NCBI GenBank assembly: GCA_043769295.1
Contig: JAYVJL010000015.1
Location: 1-7,907 of the forward strand
Direction: 5' to 3'
DNA length: 7,907 nucleotides
Origin: Aalborgiella sp043769295
GTDB lineage: Bacteria; Pseudomonadota; Gammaproteobacteria; Burkholderiales; Burkholderiaceae_C
In this document: one piece after another, positions 1 through 6,200 of the stretch
Position numbering within the stretch: position 1 is the stretch's first letter
How the letters are laid out: every line of letters starts with the position of its first letter
Made by a program: the position numbers and the translations under genes
The notes under the pieces: model-generated
What the model saw: the letters and a program-made list of their open reading frames with translations, nothing else
The model's database searches: none
Told to the model about the DNA's origin: nothing

Positions 1-100
1 CCTGCAGCGCACGCCACGGGGGCGGATTGCGACCCTGGCGGCCTATCGCCACCTGGGCGTGATGCCGCCCAAAGACAGCGCGGAGCTGTTTGCAGGCTAA
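1..100 (+). CDS. ruvB: RuvB Holliday junction helicase, C-terminal end (partial)
   Basis: Only the last 32 codons are visible, in the frame starting at base 2, ending with TAA at 98-100. The residues LQRTPRGRIAT followed by AYRHLGVMPP are the characteristic end of RuvB (E. coli RuvB has LQRTPRGRMAT at the same place). This is part of the C-terminal winged-helix domain that contacts DNA. RuvB is the AAA+ motor that, with RuvA, drives branch migration of Holliday junctions during recombinational repair in the cytoplasm. The ATPase domains lie outside the window. The gene converges on apaG with 12 bp between the stop codons and no visible terminator hairpin there. The identification rests on a short but very distinctive segment. 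Confidence 0.88.
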   Translation, partial: LQRTPRGRIATLAAYRHLGVMPPKDSAELFAG

Positions 101-112
101 CCTGATTTCGAG

Positions 113-499
113 TTAATGCAGGACGCGCGCGTTGGGCGTGTCGGCTTCCAGGACGAACAGGTCAATCGGCGTGTCAAAACGCGCGCCGTCTTCCGCCACG
201 CAAAAATAGCTGCCATGCATGGTGCCCGTGGGCGTGCGCAGGCGGCAGCCGCTGCTGTACTGAAAGGACTCGCCCGGTTTGAGCAGCGGTTGATGCCCGA
301 CCACACCCAGGCCTTTGACTTCTTCGGTGTGGCCATGGGCGTCCACAATGACCCAGTGGCGGGAGATCAGCTGCGCGGGCGTGACGCCTGTGTTGCTAAC
401 GGTGATGGTGTAGGCAAACGCATACACATCATCGGAGGGGTCTGATTGGTCGGCGACGTATTGCGACGTCACGCTGACTTGAAATTCGTATATGGCCAT
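113..499 (-). CDS. apaG: ApaG family protein (CorD)
   Basis: 128 residues, the usual length for ApaG. The family core is clear: RHWVIVDAHG (residues 47-56), GLGVVGHQPLLKPGE (63-77), the segment YSSGCRLRTPTGTMHG (81-96) and a following SYFC. ApaG is a small cytoplasmic protein with a fibronectin-III-like beta sandwich. It is linked by mutant phenotype in Salmonella (corD) to cobalt resistance and magnesium efflux, but its biochemical role is not settled. The ATG at 499-497 is preceded by AGTAGGA, a reasonable ribosome binding site. It lies 30 bp downstream of the tctA stop on the same strand, so read-through from the tct operon is possible (inference), though apaG more usually travels with housekeeping genes. 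It ends 12 bp from the converging ruvB. Confidence 0.93.
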   Translation of the reverse strand: MAIYEFQVSVTSQYVADQSDPSDDVYAFAYTITVSNTGVTPAQLISRHWVIVDAHGHTEEVKGLGVVGHQPLLKPGESFQYSSGCRLRTPTGTMHGSYFCVAEDGARFDTPIDLFVLEADTPNARVLH

Positions 500-529
500 G
501 GGTGCAATCCTACTTGCATTTGCCCACCT

Positions 530-2032
530 TTATGACATTTGCCGTCTATCACCCCACCATTTGGCGATGCGCGGCAACAACATCACCGCCAGCACGACGA
601 CCAAGAGGGTCAGCGACATCGGGCGTTCCAGGAACACCGTCCATTTTCCCTCGCCGATGGACAAAGCATTGCGCAGCTGTGCCTCTGCCAAGGGCCCCAG
701 GATCATCCCCACCACGACAGGCGCGGTAGGAAAGTCGAAGCGCCGCATCACCACCCCGATGATGCCGATGACATACAGCAACACCAGATCGAAGGCGCTT
801 TGACGCATGCCATACACCCCGACGGTCGCAAAAATCAAAATGCCCGCATACAGATACGGTTTGGGGATTTTGAGCAATTTCACCCACATGCCCACCAAAG
901 GCAGATTCAGCACCAGCAACATCACGTTGCCGATGTAGAGCGAGGCAATCAAGGCCCAGACCAAGGTGGCCGAGGTTTGAAACAATTGCGGCCCAGGCTG
1001 GATACCGTAGCTTTGGAAGGCGCCCAGCAAAATGGCCGCGGTGTTGGAGGTAGGAATACCCAGCGTGAGCAAGGGAATCAGCGTGGCGGTGACCGCCGCG
1101 TTGTTGGCTGCTTCGGGGCCGGCCACGCCTTCAATCGCACCTTTGGTGCCAAATTCTTTTTTGACTTCACCTTTGGCCAGTTTTTTTTCGGTGGCGTAGC
1201 TCAAAAAGGTTGGGATTTCAGTACCACCTGCGGGTATGGTGCCAAACGGGAAACCAATCGCCGTGCCGCGCAACCATGCGGGCCAGGACCGGCGCCAGTC
1301 ACTTTTGCTCATGTGGACGCTGCTTAATTTGTTTTGTGATTCGGCTGTTTTGCCTTCATACAAGACCGCGTACAGCGCTTCTGCCACCGCAAACAAACCG
1401 ACCGCAACCAGCACAATTTCAATCCCGTCCAGCAGCTCAGGCACACCGCCGGTGTAGCGCGCTTGACCCGAGATTTGATCCATCCCGATCAAACCCGCCG
1501 CCAAACCAACAAACAAGGCCACCATGCCGCGCAAGGTGCTCTTGCCCAGCACCGCACTGACGGTGATAAAAGCGAGCAACATCAGGCAAAAGTACTCTGG
1601 GGGACCTAAACGCACCGCAAAGTCGGCCAAAATCGGGGCAAACAAGGTCACGCCGACGGTGGCAATCGTGCCTGCCACAAAGGAGCCGATCGCAGACGTT
1701 GCCAAAGCCGCGCCCGCGCGCCCCGTCTTGGCCATTTTGTTGCCCTCCATCGCTGTGATCATGCTGCCCGTTTCTCCCGGCGTGTTCAGCAAAATAGAGG
1801 TGGTGGAACCGCCATACATGGCACCGTAATAGATACCGGCAAAGAAAATCATGGACGCCGTGGCGTCGACTTTGGTCGTGATGGGCAGCAACATCGCCAC
1901 CGCCACCGCCGGGCCAATGCCGGGCAGCACGCCGACCGCCGTGCCAACCGCACAGCCGATCAAGCACCACAATAAATTGATCGGGGTGGCGGCTGTCGCA
2001 AACCCCATCATCAGCTGGTTCCAGACTTCCAT
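530..2032 (-). CDS. tctA: TctA, large permease subunit of a tripartite tricarboxylate transporter
   Basis: 500 residues, the normal TctA length, and strongly hydrophobic with about 10-12 membrane segments. Near the N-terminus are GVLPGIGPA (34-42) and YGGSTTSILLNTPGE (73-87). The second half repeats the pattern with GTIPAGGTEIPT (264-275) and GIPTSNTAAILLGA (325-338), fitting the internal duplication known in this family. TctA forms the translocation path in the inner membrane and works with TctB and the binding protein TctC in cation-coupled carboxylate uptake. The frame stays open 21 codons further upstream to 2095, but the ATG at 2032 is preferred. It gives the family-typical start MEVWNQLMMGFATAATPIN, overlaps the tctB stop by one base (TGATG), and has GGGGTGG just upstream. 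An A8 tract on the coding strand (1188-1181) encodes Glu-Lys-Lys and leaves the frame intact. Substrate unknown. Confidence 0.95.
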   Translation of the reverse strand: MEVWNQLMMGFATAATPINLLWCLIGCAVGTAVGVLPGIGPAVAVAMLLPITTKVDATASMIFFAGIYYGAMYGGSTTSILLNTPGETGSMITAMEGNKMAKTGRAGAALATSAIGSFVAGTIATVGVTLFAPILADFAVRLGPPEYFCLMLLAFITVSAVLGKSTLRGMVALFVGLAAGLIGMDQISGQARYTGGVPELLDGIEIVLVAVGLFAVAEALYAVLYEGKTAESQNKLSSVHMSKSDWRRSWPAWLRGTAIGFPFGTIPAGGTEIPTFLSYATEKKLAKGEVKKEFGTKGAIEGVAGPEAANNAAVTATLIPLLTLGIPTSNTAAILLGAFQSYGIQPGPQLFQTSATLVWALIASLYIGNVMLLVLNLPLVGMWVKLLKIPKPYLYAGILIFATVGVYGMRQSAFDLVLLYVIGIIGVVMRRFDFPTAPVVVGMILGPLAEAQLRNALSIGEGKWTVFLERPMSLTLLVVVLAVMLLPRIAKWWGDRRQMS

Positions 2033-2562
2033 CAAATCCACCCCGTTGTTGTCAAGCCGGGCAGGTTGATCGCCAGCAGTTTCGTGAACATCCAATACAC
2101 GGGCGCAGCGATGGCGGCACCGATCAGCAGGTCTTTGATGAATTGCTTGACATCAAAACCGACGACCTTGTCAGCCTCAGCCGTGCGCAAACCCCGCACC
2201 GCCAAGGCAAAGCACAAGGTACAGCTCAAAATAAACCCGATGGTGGTGATCAGCGCTGCGTTGGACAACAAGCCGGCAGACATCCAGCCAAAGCCTGACC
2301 AAAAACCGGTATCGGCACCGGGCGCAACATCCATATTGCGAAAACCGCCCGTGCGCGCTTCCCAGATGACCCACGCACCGCAAATCATCAATACGGCGGA
2401 GACCAGGCCTGGTAAAAAATTGGGGCCAACGCCTGAATAACCCGACTCAGAGGGAATCATGTAAGCGCCGACGGCCATGGCCCCCCCCAACGCCAAAATG
2501 CCGCAACCTATCAAAGTTTGCGTATGACTGCTATTTGACGCAGATGCGTTGGCTAGACTCAC
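2032..2562 (-). CDS. tctB: TctB, small membrane subunit of the tricarboxylate transporter
   Basis: 176 residues with about four predicted membrane segments (roughly 15-36, 49-68, 93-123, 142-168) and the family-like stretch SGYSGVGPNFLPGLVSAVLM (40-59), typical of TctB (the DUF1468 family). TctB is a small, poorly conserved inner-membrane partner needed by TctA. The start is GTG at 2562-2560, placed inside the tctC stop (GTGA, 4-nt overlap), with AGGA upstream in the end of tctC. The stop overlaps the tctA ATG by one base. These overlaps imply a single transcript with coupled translation. An uninterrupted run of eight G on the coding strand (window 2488-2481) lies in the first membrane segment and could be prone to slippage, but the frame is intact here. 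Confidence 0.92.
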   Translation of the reverse strand: MSLANASASNSSHTQTLIGCGILALGGAMAVGAYMIPSESGYSGVGPNFLPGLVSAVLMICGAWVIWEARTGGFRNMDVAPGADTGFWSGFGWMSAGLLSNAALITTIGFILSCTLCFALAVRGLRTAEADKVVGFDVKQFIKDLLIGAAIAAPVYWMFTKLLAINLPGLTTTGWI

Positions 2563-3521
2563 GAGGTCATTCCTGCCAAGTGCATGGTGCCGCGCAGGCT
2601 GGCAAAGTCGCTGTCGACAAAATCGTCAAACGCTTTGCCGGTCAGCAACGCCGGGGTCCAATTGTTTTTCGCCAATGCTTCTGTCCATGCTGCGGACTTG
2701 GTGGCTTTGATGACGATGTCGGTCAAAGCGGCACGTTGCTCAGCCGTCAAGCCTGCCGCGCCGTAGACGCCGCGCCAGTTGCCCAACACCACGTCATAAC
2801 CCTGCTCTTTGAGCGTCGGGACGTTGATGCCGGCCAGACGCTTCTCGGAAGTGACGCCGATCGCACGCATTTTGCCAGCGGTGATGTATTCGGCAAACTC
2901 GCTGTAACCGCTGCCGCCGACTTTGACGTTGCCACCCAAAATCGCCGCAGTTGCCTCACCGCCGCCACGGAAGGCCACGTAATTGACTTTTTTAGGATCG
3001 ACACCCACCGCGCGCGCCAGCATGGAGGCCGAAATATGCTCTGTAGACCCCTTGGAACCACCACCCCAGGTGATGCTGCCCGGGTCTTTTTTCATCTGTT
3101 CAACCACGTCTTTCATGGTTTTGAGCGGTGAATTGGCGGGCACCACAAACACGTTGTACTCGCTGGTCAAACGCGCAATCGGGGTGACTTTGTCCAAACC
3201 GACGGGTGGTTTGCCGGTGATGATGCCACCCAGCATCACCGCGCCCATGACCATTAAGGCGTTGGGGTCGCCCTTGCTGGCGTTCGCAAACTGCGCCAAA
3301 CCGATGGTGCCGGCGGCGCCACCCTTGTTGTCATACTGCACGGTATCTGCCGCCTTGGACTCGACCATGGCCTTGCCCAGCGCACGGCCTGTGGTGTCCC
3401 AGCCGCCACCTGGGTTGGCGGGTATCAACATTTTGATGTTGGCAGCAGCGTGTGCTGTCATAGGCAAAACGCCAGCGGCAGCAAGCGCAGCCAAAGATTT
3501 TAGAAAGGTATCGCGACGCAT
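2559..3521 (-). CDS. tctC: TctC, periplasmic carboxylate-binding protein (Bug family)
   Basis: 320 residues, standard for Bug/TctC extracytoplasmic receptors. An N-terminal signal peptide is evident: MRRDTFLKSL, a hydrophobic core AALAAAGVLP, then AHA at 23-25 as the likely cleavage site. The mature part begins with the ligand-loop motif PANPGGGWDTTGRA (34-47), followed by DNKGGAAGTIGLAQFA (64-79), both hallmarks of TctC-like proteins. It would capture a di- or tricarboxylate in the periplasm and hand it to TctAB. The ATG at 3521-3519 has a clear CAGGAG ribosome binding site 7 nt upstream. The frame remains open to 3965, but that extension lacks secretion features and runs antisense through tctD, so it is not coding. 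First gene of the minus-strand operon; expression is probably controlled from 3522-3687 by TctD. Citrate is a guess from the TctDE context only. Confidence 0.95.
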   Translation of the reverse strand: MRRDTFLKSLAALAAAGVLPMTAHAAANIKMLIPANPGGGWDTTGRALGKAMVESKAADTVQYDNKGGAAGTIGLAQFANASKGDPNALMVMGAVMLGGIITGKPPVGLDKVTPIARLTSEYNVFVVPANSPLKTMKDVVEQMKKDPGSITWGGGSKGSTEHISASMLARAVGVDPKKVNYVAFRGGGEATAAILGGNVKVGGSGYSEFAEYITAGKMRAIGVTSEKRLAGINVPTLKEQGYDVVLGNWRGVYGAAGLTAEQRAALTDIVIKATKSAAWTEALAKNNWTPALLTGKAFDDFVDSDFASLRGTMHLAGMTS

Positions 3522-3687
3522 AGCAGTCTCCTGATGAAATAAAACAGACAAAGCACTCCTGAACCATGCATCATGCGGCAATTGACTGTCAATTTGCTGT
3601 CGAAAAATAACCACATTGCTAGGTGGAAACACGAATAAAAACCGCATTTGTACGGTATCTCTGAACGAATGTGCTAGGGTGTTGACC
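3522..3687. promoter_or_regulatory. Divergent tctC / tctD control region
   Basis: This 166-bp gap lies between the divergent starts of tctC (minus) and tctD (plus) and must hold the promoters of both units. The most striking element is the palindrome at 3580-3594, listed separately. I found no convincing -10 hexamer at standard spacing for either direction, which fits activator-dependent promoters but does not prove them. Minor features are GCAT-C-ATGC at 3568-3576 and the pair GCTAGGTG (3618-3625) / GCTAGGGTG (3673-3681). Confidence 0.6.
3580..3594. promoter_or_regulatory. Candidate operator: perfect 15-bp palindrome
   Basis: AATTGAC-T-GTCAATT is a perfect inverted repeat with 7-bp arms and one central base. 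Outside it, GC on the left (3578-3579) and TGC on the right (3595-3597) nearly extend the symmetry to 9-bp arms with one extra T. It sits 66 bp from the tctC start and 101 bp from the tctD start. It also contains -35-like hexamers on both strands: TTGACT (plus, 3582-3587) and TTGACA (minus, 3592-3587). I infer a TctD (or other regulator) binding site; no binding motif for TctD is known to me that would confirm it. Confidence 0.5.
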
Positions 3688-4374
3688 GTGAAACTCCTCA
3701 TTATTGAAGACGATGTCGCCATGCAAATGGCTTTGCAACGCGCCCTGCATGCGCGGGCCATCACGGTGGCGGTTTGTGGCGATGGATTGCAGGCCGTGGG
3801 GCTGTGGCGCAGCCTGGTGCCGGACGTGGTTTTGCTGGACCTGACCCTGCCCGGACAAGACGGCCTACAGGTGCTGACACAGGCGCGCAGCTTCGGCTTG
3901 CGCACCCCGGTGCTGATTTTGACAGCCCGCGGAACGGTGGGTGACCGCGTCATCGGGCTGAACACCGGCGCGGATGATTATTTGGCCAAACCCTTCGATC
4001 TGGACGAGCTGGAAGCCCGCCTGCGCGCCCTGCACAGACGCAACGCAAGCACCCTCGCAGACACCAGCACAGACACCCTGCAGGCGGGATTGCTGCGTTA
4101 TGACAAAAACAGCGGGGCGGTCTACTGCGACGGCCAGGTGATGGACCTCACACCGCGAGAATTGGCACTTTTGTATGCCTTGATGAACCGCCTCGGCCAC
4201 GCGCTCAGCAAGGAGCGGCTGTTTGACCACATCTTCCCCAATGCGTCTGAAGTGCAGTACGAAGCCGTGGAGGTGGTGGTCTACCGTTTGCGCAAAAAAC
4301 TGGTGGGAACTGGCGTCAACTTGATGACCCTGCGCGGCCTGGGTTACCTGTTGAAGCAGGACCCGCTGGCATGA
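3688..4374 (+). CDS. tctD: TctD, OmpR-type response regulator of tricarboxylate transport
   Basis: 228 residues with this start. The receiver domain (1-115) shows the acidic pocket E7-D8-D9, the phosphoacceptor D51 in VVLLDLTLPGQDG, T79 in LILTARG, and K101-P102 in YLAKPFDLDELEARLRA. A low-complexity linker (about 119-134, with CAGACACC repeated twice in the DNA) leads to an OmpR/PhoB winged-helix domain ending in VVVYRLRKKL and TLRGLGYLL. Phosphorylated TctD would bind DNA and activate tctCBA. The GTG at 3688 is preferred: it begins exactly at the family-typical (M)KLLIIEDD and follows AGGGTG at 3677-3681. GTG 3679 and TTG 3682 are alternatives, and the open frame reaches back to 3616. The stop overlaps tctE by ATGA. 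The tctD name rests on the adjacent tctCBA and TctE-type kinase. Confidence 0.92.
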   Translation: MKLLIIEDDVAMQMALQRALHARAITVAVCGDGLQAVGLWRSLVPDVVLLDLTLPGQDGLQVLTQARSFGLRTPVLILTARGTVGDRVIGLNTGADDYLAKPFDLDELEARLRALHRRNASTLADTSTDTLQAGLLRYDKNSGAVYCDGQVMDLTPRELALLYALMNRLGHALSKERLFDHIFPNASEVQYEAVEVVVYRLRKKLVGTGVNLMTLRGLGYLLKQDPLA

Positions 4375-5849
4375 TAACCCTCACACCTGAGCGCACACCT
4401 GAGCGGCCTGTACAGCCAGCGCAGCCCGCCCGCCCCGCAGCACGCAGCACCTCGCTGCGGCGCACCCTGCTTTTGGGGATTTTGTTGCCGATCTGCCTGT
4501 TTGTCGCGGTGGACACCTTCTTTCTCTACCGCCAAGCTCTGGCCGCCATCAACACCGCGTATGACCGCACGTTGCTGGCCTCGGCCAAATCGATTGGCGA
4601 GCTGCTTCAGGTGCAGGGCAAGGGCGAACAGGCGCGGCTCAGCGCGGCGATTCCCTATTCCGCGCTGGAAGCCTTTGAGTCCGACAACCGCAGCCGCATG
4701 GTCTACCGCGTCTCCAGCCCCGATGGTGTGCTGGTTGACGGTTTTGCCGATCTGCCCATGTGGCAGGGCAAACTGCCCGACCAGGGTCCGTATGCGGCGC
4801 TGGTGGACTTTTACGACAGCGCCTTTCGCGGCGATGCCATCCGCATGGCGGTACTGCTGCAACCCGTTTCGAGCGAAACGGGTTTGGGTATGGCGGTGAT
4901 CCAGGTGGGCGAGACACTGGAGCTGCGGCAAACCCTGGCACGGCAGATTTTGCTGGGCACGCTGTGGCGGCAGGCGCTGCTGATTTCGGTGCTGGCTGGC
5001 ATGGTCATCTGGGTGGTGCAGCGCGCCACCCGGCCGGTGCGGCGTTTGAGTCTGGCGCTGCAAGCCCGCCCCACCGGCGACCTGACACCCATCACGGCGC
5101 AGGACGCGCCGCGCGAACTGCAGCCGCTGCTGGTGGCAACCAACGACGTGATGTCGCGGCTCAAAAGCCTGCTGCTGCACCAAAAACGCTTTGTCCGCGA
5201 CACCTCACACCAGTTGCGCACACCGCTGGCGGTGCTGAAAACCCAGGTGCAATCGGCTCTGCGTGGTGATGTGGAGCCACAAACCGCGCTGACCGAGATC
5301 AAACACACGGTCGAGCGCGCCACCCACCTGGCCAACCAGATGCTGGCGCTGTCCAAAGTGGAGCAGTTGCGCCAACAGACCGATGCCATCAACCTGGACT
5401 GGGCCAAAGTCGTGCGCGAGGTGACCTTGGACATTTCACCGCTGATTGCCGAAAAAAACCTGGACTTTGAGATCAGCACCGAGCCCGCGCTGCTGTACGC
5501 CCACGACTGGATGCTGCGCGAACTGTCCCGCAACCTGCTGCACAACGCCATCAAATACAGCCCGCCCAACGGCGCTTTGGCAGTGCATCTGCGGGTGGAC
5601 AATGACAGGAAAACCGCCGAATTACGCATCAGCGACTGCGGGCCGGGTATTTCTGCCGAACTGCAACAGCGCCTGTTTCAGCCTTTTTCAGCAGGCGATG
5701 TGCGGACGGGATCGGGCCTGGGGCTGGCGATTTGCGCAGAAGTGGTTCAGGCCTTGGGAGGCGGTATCCGCCTGGACAATCGCCACAAAACGGGCCTACC
5801 CAGTGTCATTACCGGACTGGACACCGTGGTGCGGCTGCCTTTGGCTTAG
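4371..5849 (+). CDS. tctE: TctE, sensor histidine kinase of tricarboxylate transport
   Basis: 492 residues. A Pro/Arg-rich cytoplasmic N-terminus (1-31) precedes TM1 (about 32-54), a periplasmic sensor domain of the type found at the N-terminus of TctE/QseC-like kinases (about 55-200), TM2 (about 201-217), a short linker, and the kinase core. Kinase motifs are complete: H-box FVRDTSHQLRTPLAVLK with H280, N-box ELSRNLLHNAIKYS with N388 and N392, G1 SDCGPGIS with D422, and G2 GSGLGLAI at 447-454. It would sense external carboxylate and phosphorylate TctD at D51. ATG 4371 overlaps the tctD stop by 4 nt, with AGGA 9 nt upstream, so translation is probably coupled. Oddities: a perfect 12-bp tandem duplication near the start, and a perfect 24-bp palindrome within the sensor-domain coding sequence. 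Confidence 0.93.
   Translation: MITLTPERTPERPVQPAQPARPAARSTSLRRTLLLGILLPICLFVAVDTFFLYRQALAAINTAYDRTLLASAKSIGELLQVQGKGEQARLSAAIPYSALEAFESDNRSRMVYRVSSPDGVLVDGFADLPMWQGKLPDQGPYAALVDFYDSAFRGDAIRMAVLLQPVSSETGLGMAVIQVGETLELRQTLARQILLGTLWRQALLISVLAGMVIWVVQRATRPVRRLSLALQARPTGDLTPITAQDAPRELQPLLVATNDVMSRLKSLLLHQKRFVRDTSHQLRTPLAVLKTQVQSALRGDVEPQTALTEIKHTVERATHLANQMLALSKVEQLRQQTDAINLDWAKVVREVTLDISPLIAEKNLDFEISTEPALLYAHDWMLRELSRNLLHNAIKYSPPNGALAVHLRVDNDRKTAELRISDCGPGISAELQQRLFQPFSAGDVRTGSGLGLAICAEVVQALGGGIRLDNRHKTGLPSVITGLDTVVRLPLA
4382..4405 (+). repeat. Perfect 12-bp tandem duplication in the tctE N-terminus
   Basis: CACACCTGAGCG occurs twice with no gap (4382-4393 and 4394-4405), encoding TPER-TPER at residues 5-12. 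It keeps the reading frame and lies in the unstructured cytoplasmic tail before TM1, so it is probably a neutral recent duplication. Confidence 0.9.
4861..4884. repeat. Perfect intragenic palindrome (11-bp arms) in tctE
   Basis: The arms AACCCGTTTCG (4861-4871) and CGAAACGGGTT (4874-4884) are exact reverse complements around a central AG. In mRNA this makes a stable hairpin of about 10 bp with a GAGC tetraloop. It encodes residues 164-171 (QPVSSETG) of the sensor domain. It is not followed by a T-run, so it is not a standard intrinsic terminator. Confidence 0.85.
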
Positions 5850-5861
5850 ATTCCAGACGCG

Positions 5862-6101
5862 TTAATCAGCTATTTGCGTTGCACAGGCCGCGCACACGCA
5901 GGCCAAATTGCGCTTTTCAGTCGGAATCCGCGCCAGCAAAGCCGCATCAAACCGCGCCGTGGTGCACCAGCAGGGCGGCTGTTGTTGACCGGTGACGTGC
6001 GCCACTTCCATCGCACAAAGGTTCTGTTTCCCGCACAGTGGGCACTGGCTGGGGTCTAAAAACGCAGCAGGCGATGGGGTGGCAGAGCGAGGGGTAGACA
6101 T
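5862..6101 (-). CDS. Cysteine-rich CWC family protein
   Basis: 79 residues with eight cysteines in the arrangement of the Cys-rich CWC family: CPLCG (C20, C23), NLCAM (C29), PCWC (C44, C46) and ACVCAAC (C68, C70, C73). The paired CxxC, CWC and CxCxxC groups suggest metal binding, probably zinc, but no function is established for the family. There is no signal peptide or membrane segment, so it is likely cytoplasmic. The ATG at 6101-6099 is the only start that keeps the first CxxC; the bases before it (ACTTGCAGC) contain no clear ribosome binding site. A GATAAT sequence on the minus strand (6120-6115) could be a -10 element, giving a very short leader. It converges with tctE, with 12 bp between stops and no obvious terminator. 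Confidence 0.85.
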   Translation of the reverse strand: MSTPRSATPSPAAFLDPSQCPLCGKQNLCAMEVAHVTGQQQPPCWCTTARFDAALLARIPTEKRNLACVCAACATQIAD

Positions 6102-6124
6102 GCTGCAAGTTTAAATTATCTTTA

Positions 6125-6147
6125 ATTGCTATGTATTTAATAGCAAT
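6125..6147. repeat. AT-rich inverted repeat, 8-bp arms
   Basis: ATTGCTAT (6125-6132) and ATAGCAAT (6140-6147) are exact reverse complements separated by 7 bases. From memory, similar short TGCTAT / ATAGCA palindromes recur between genes in Comamonadaceae, so this may be one copy of a dispersed element. It could equally be an operator for the CWC gene. Confidence 0.65.
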
Positions 6148-6180
6148 ATAGTCAATAAATACGCCGGCTATATGTCAATA
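6146..6180. repeat. Nested inverted and direct repeats around GCCGGC
   Basis: ATATAG (6146-6151) and CTATAT (6168-6173) form a 6-bp inverted repeat with a 16-bp spacer containing part of the palindrome GCCGGC (6163-6168). GTCAATA occurs twice in direct orientation at 6151-6157 and 6174-6180. On the minus strand these read TATTGAC; the distal one gives a perfect TTGACA (6178-6173), a possible -35 for the CWC gene, but no good -10 lies at matching distance. Confidence 0.4.
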
Positions 6181-6200
6181 TGGCCATGAAAATGTCCTTT

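Noticed and set aside
1181..1188. A8 tract in tctA as a programmed frameshift site
   Set aside because: The frame continues normally to a full-length TctA and a -1 or +1 product would have no evident role; Lys-Lys codons explain the tract.
539..1327. 262-residue plus-strand open frame opposite tctA
   Set aside because: His/Gln/Arg-rich shadow translation with no recognisable family; tctA on the other strand is certain.
2033..2095. 21-codon N-terminal extension of tctA
   Set aside because: It lies inside tctB, is unlike TctA N-termini, and the 2032 ATG gives the family-typical start with a TGATG overlap.
3522..3965. Open frame extending tctC upstream to give a 468-residue protein
   Set aside because: The extension runs antisense through the start of tctD, lacks secretion features, and the 3521 start has both a good ribosome binding site and a signal peptide.
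4344..5629. Long antisense open frames opposite tctE (about 270-280 residues)
   Set aside because: They are typical shadows of a GC-rich gene, with low-complexity Arg/Gln/His- or Ser/Arg-rich translations and no domain; tctE itself has complete kinase motifs.
5850..5861. Intrinsic terminator between tctE and the CWC gene
   Set aside because: Only 12 bp separate the stop codons and no hairpin with a T-run is present there; the same holds for the 12-bp ruvB-apaG gap at 101-112.
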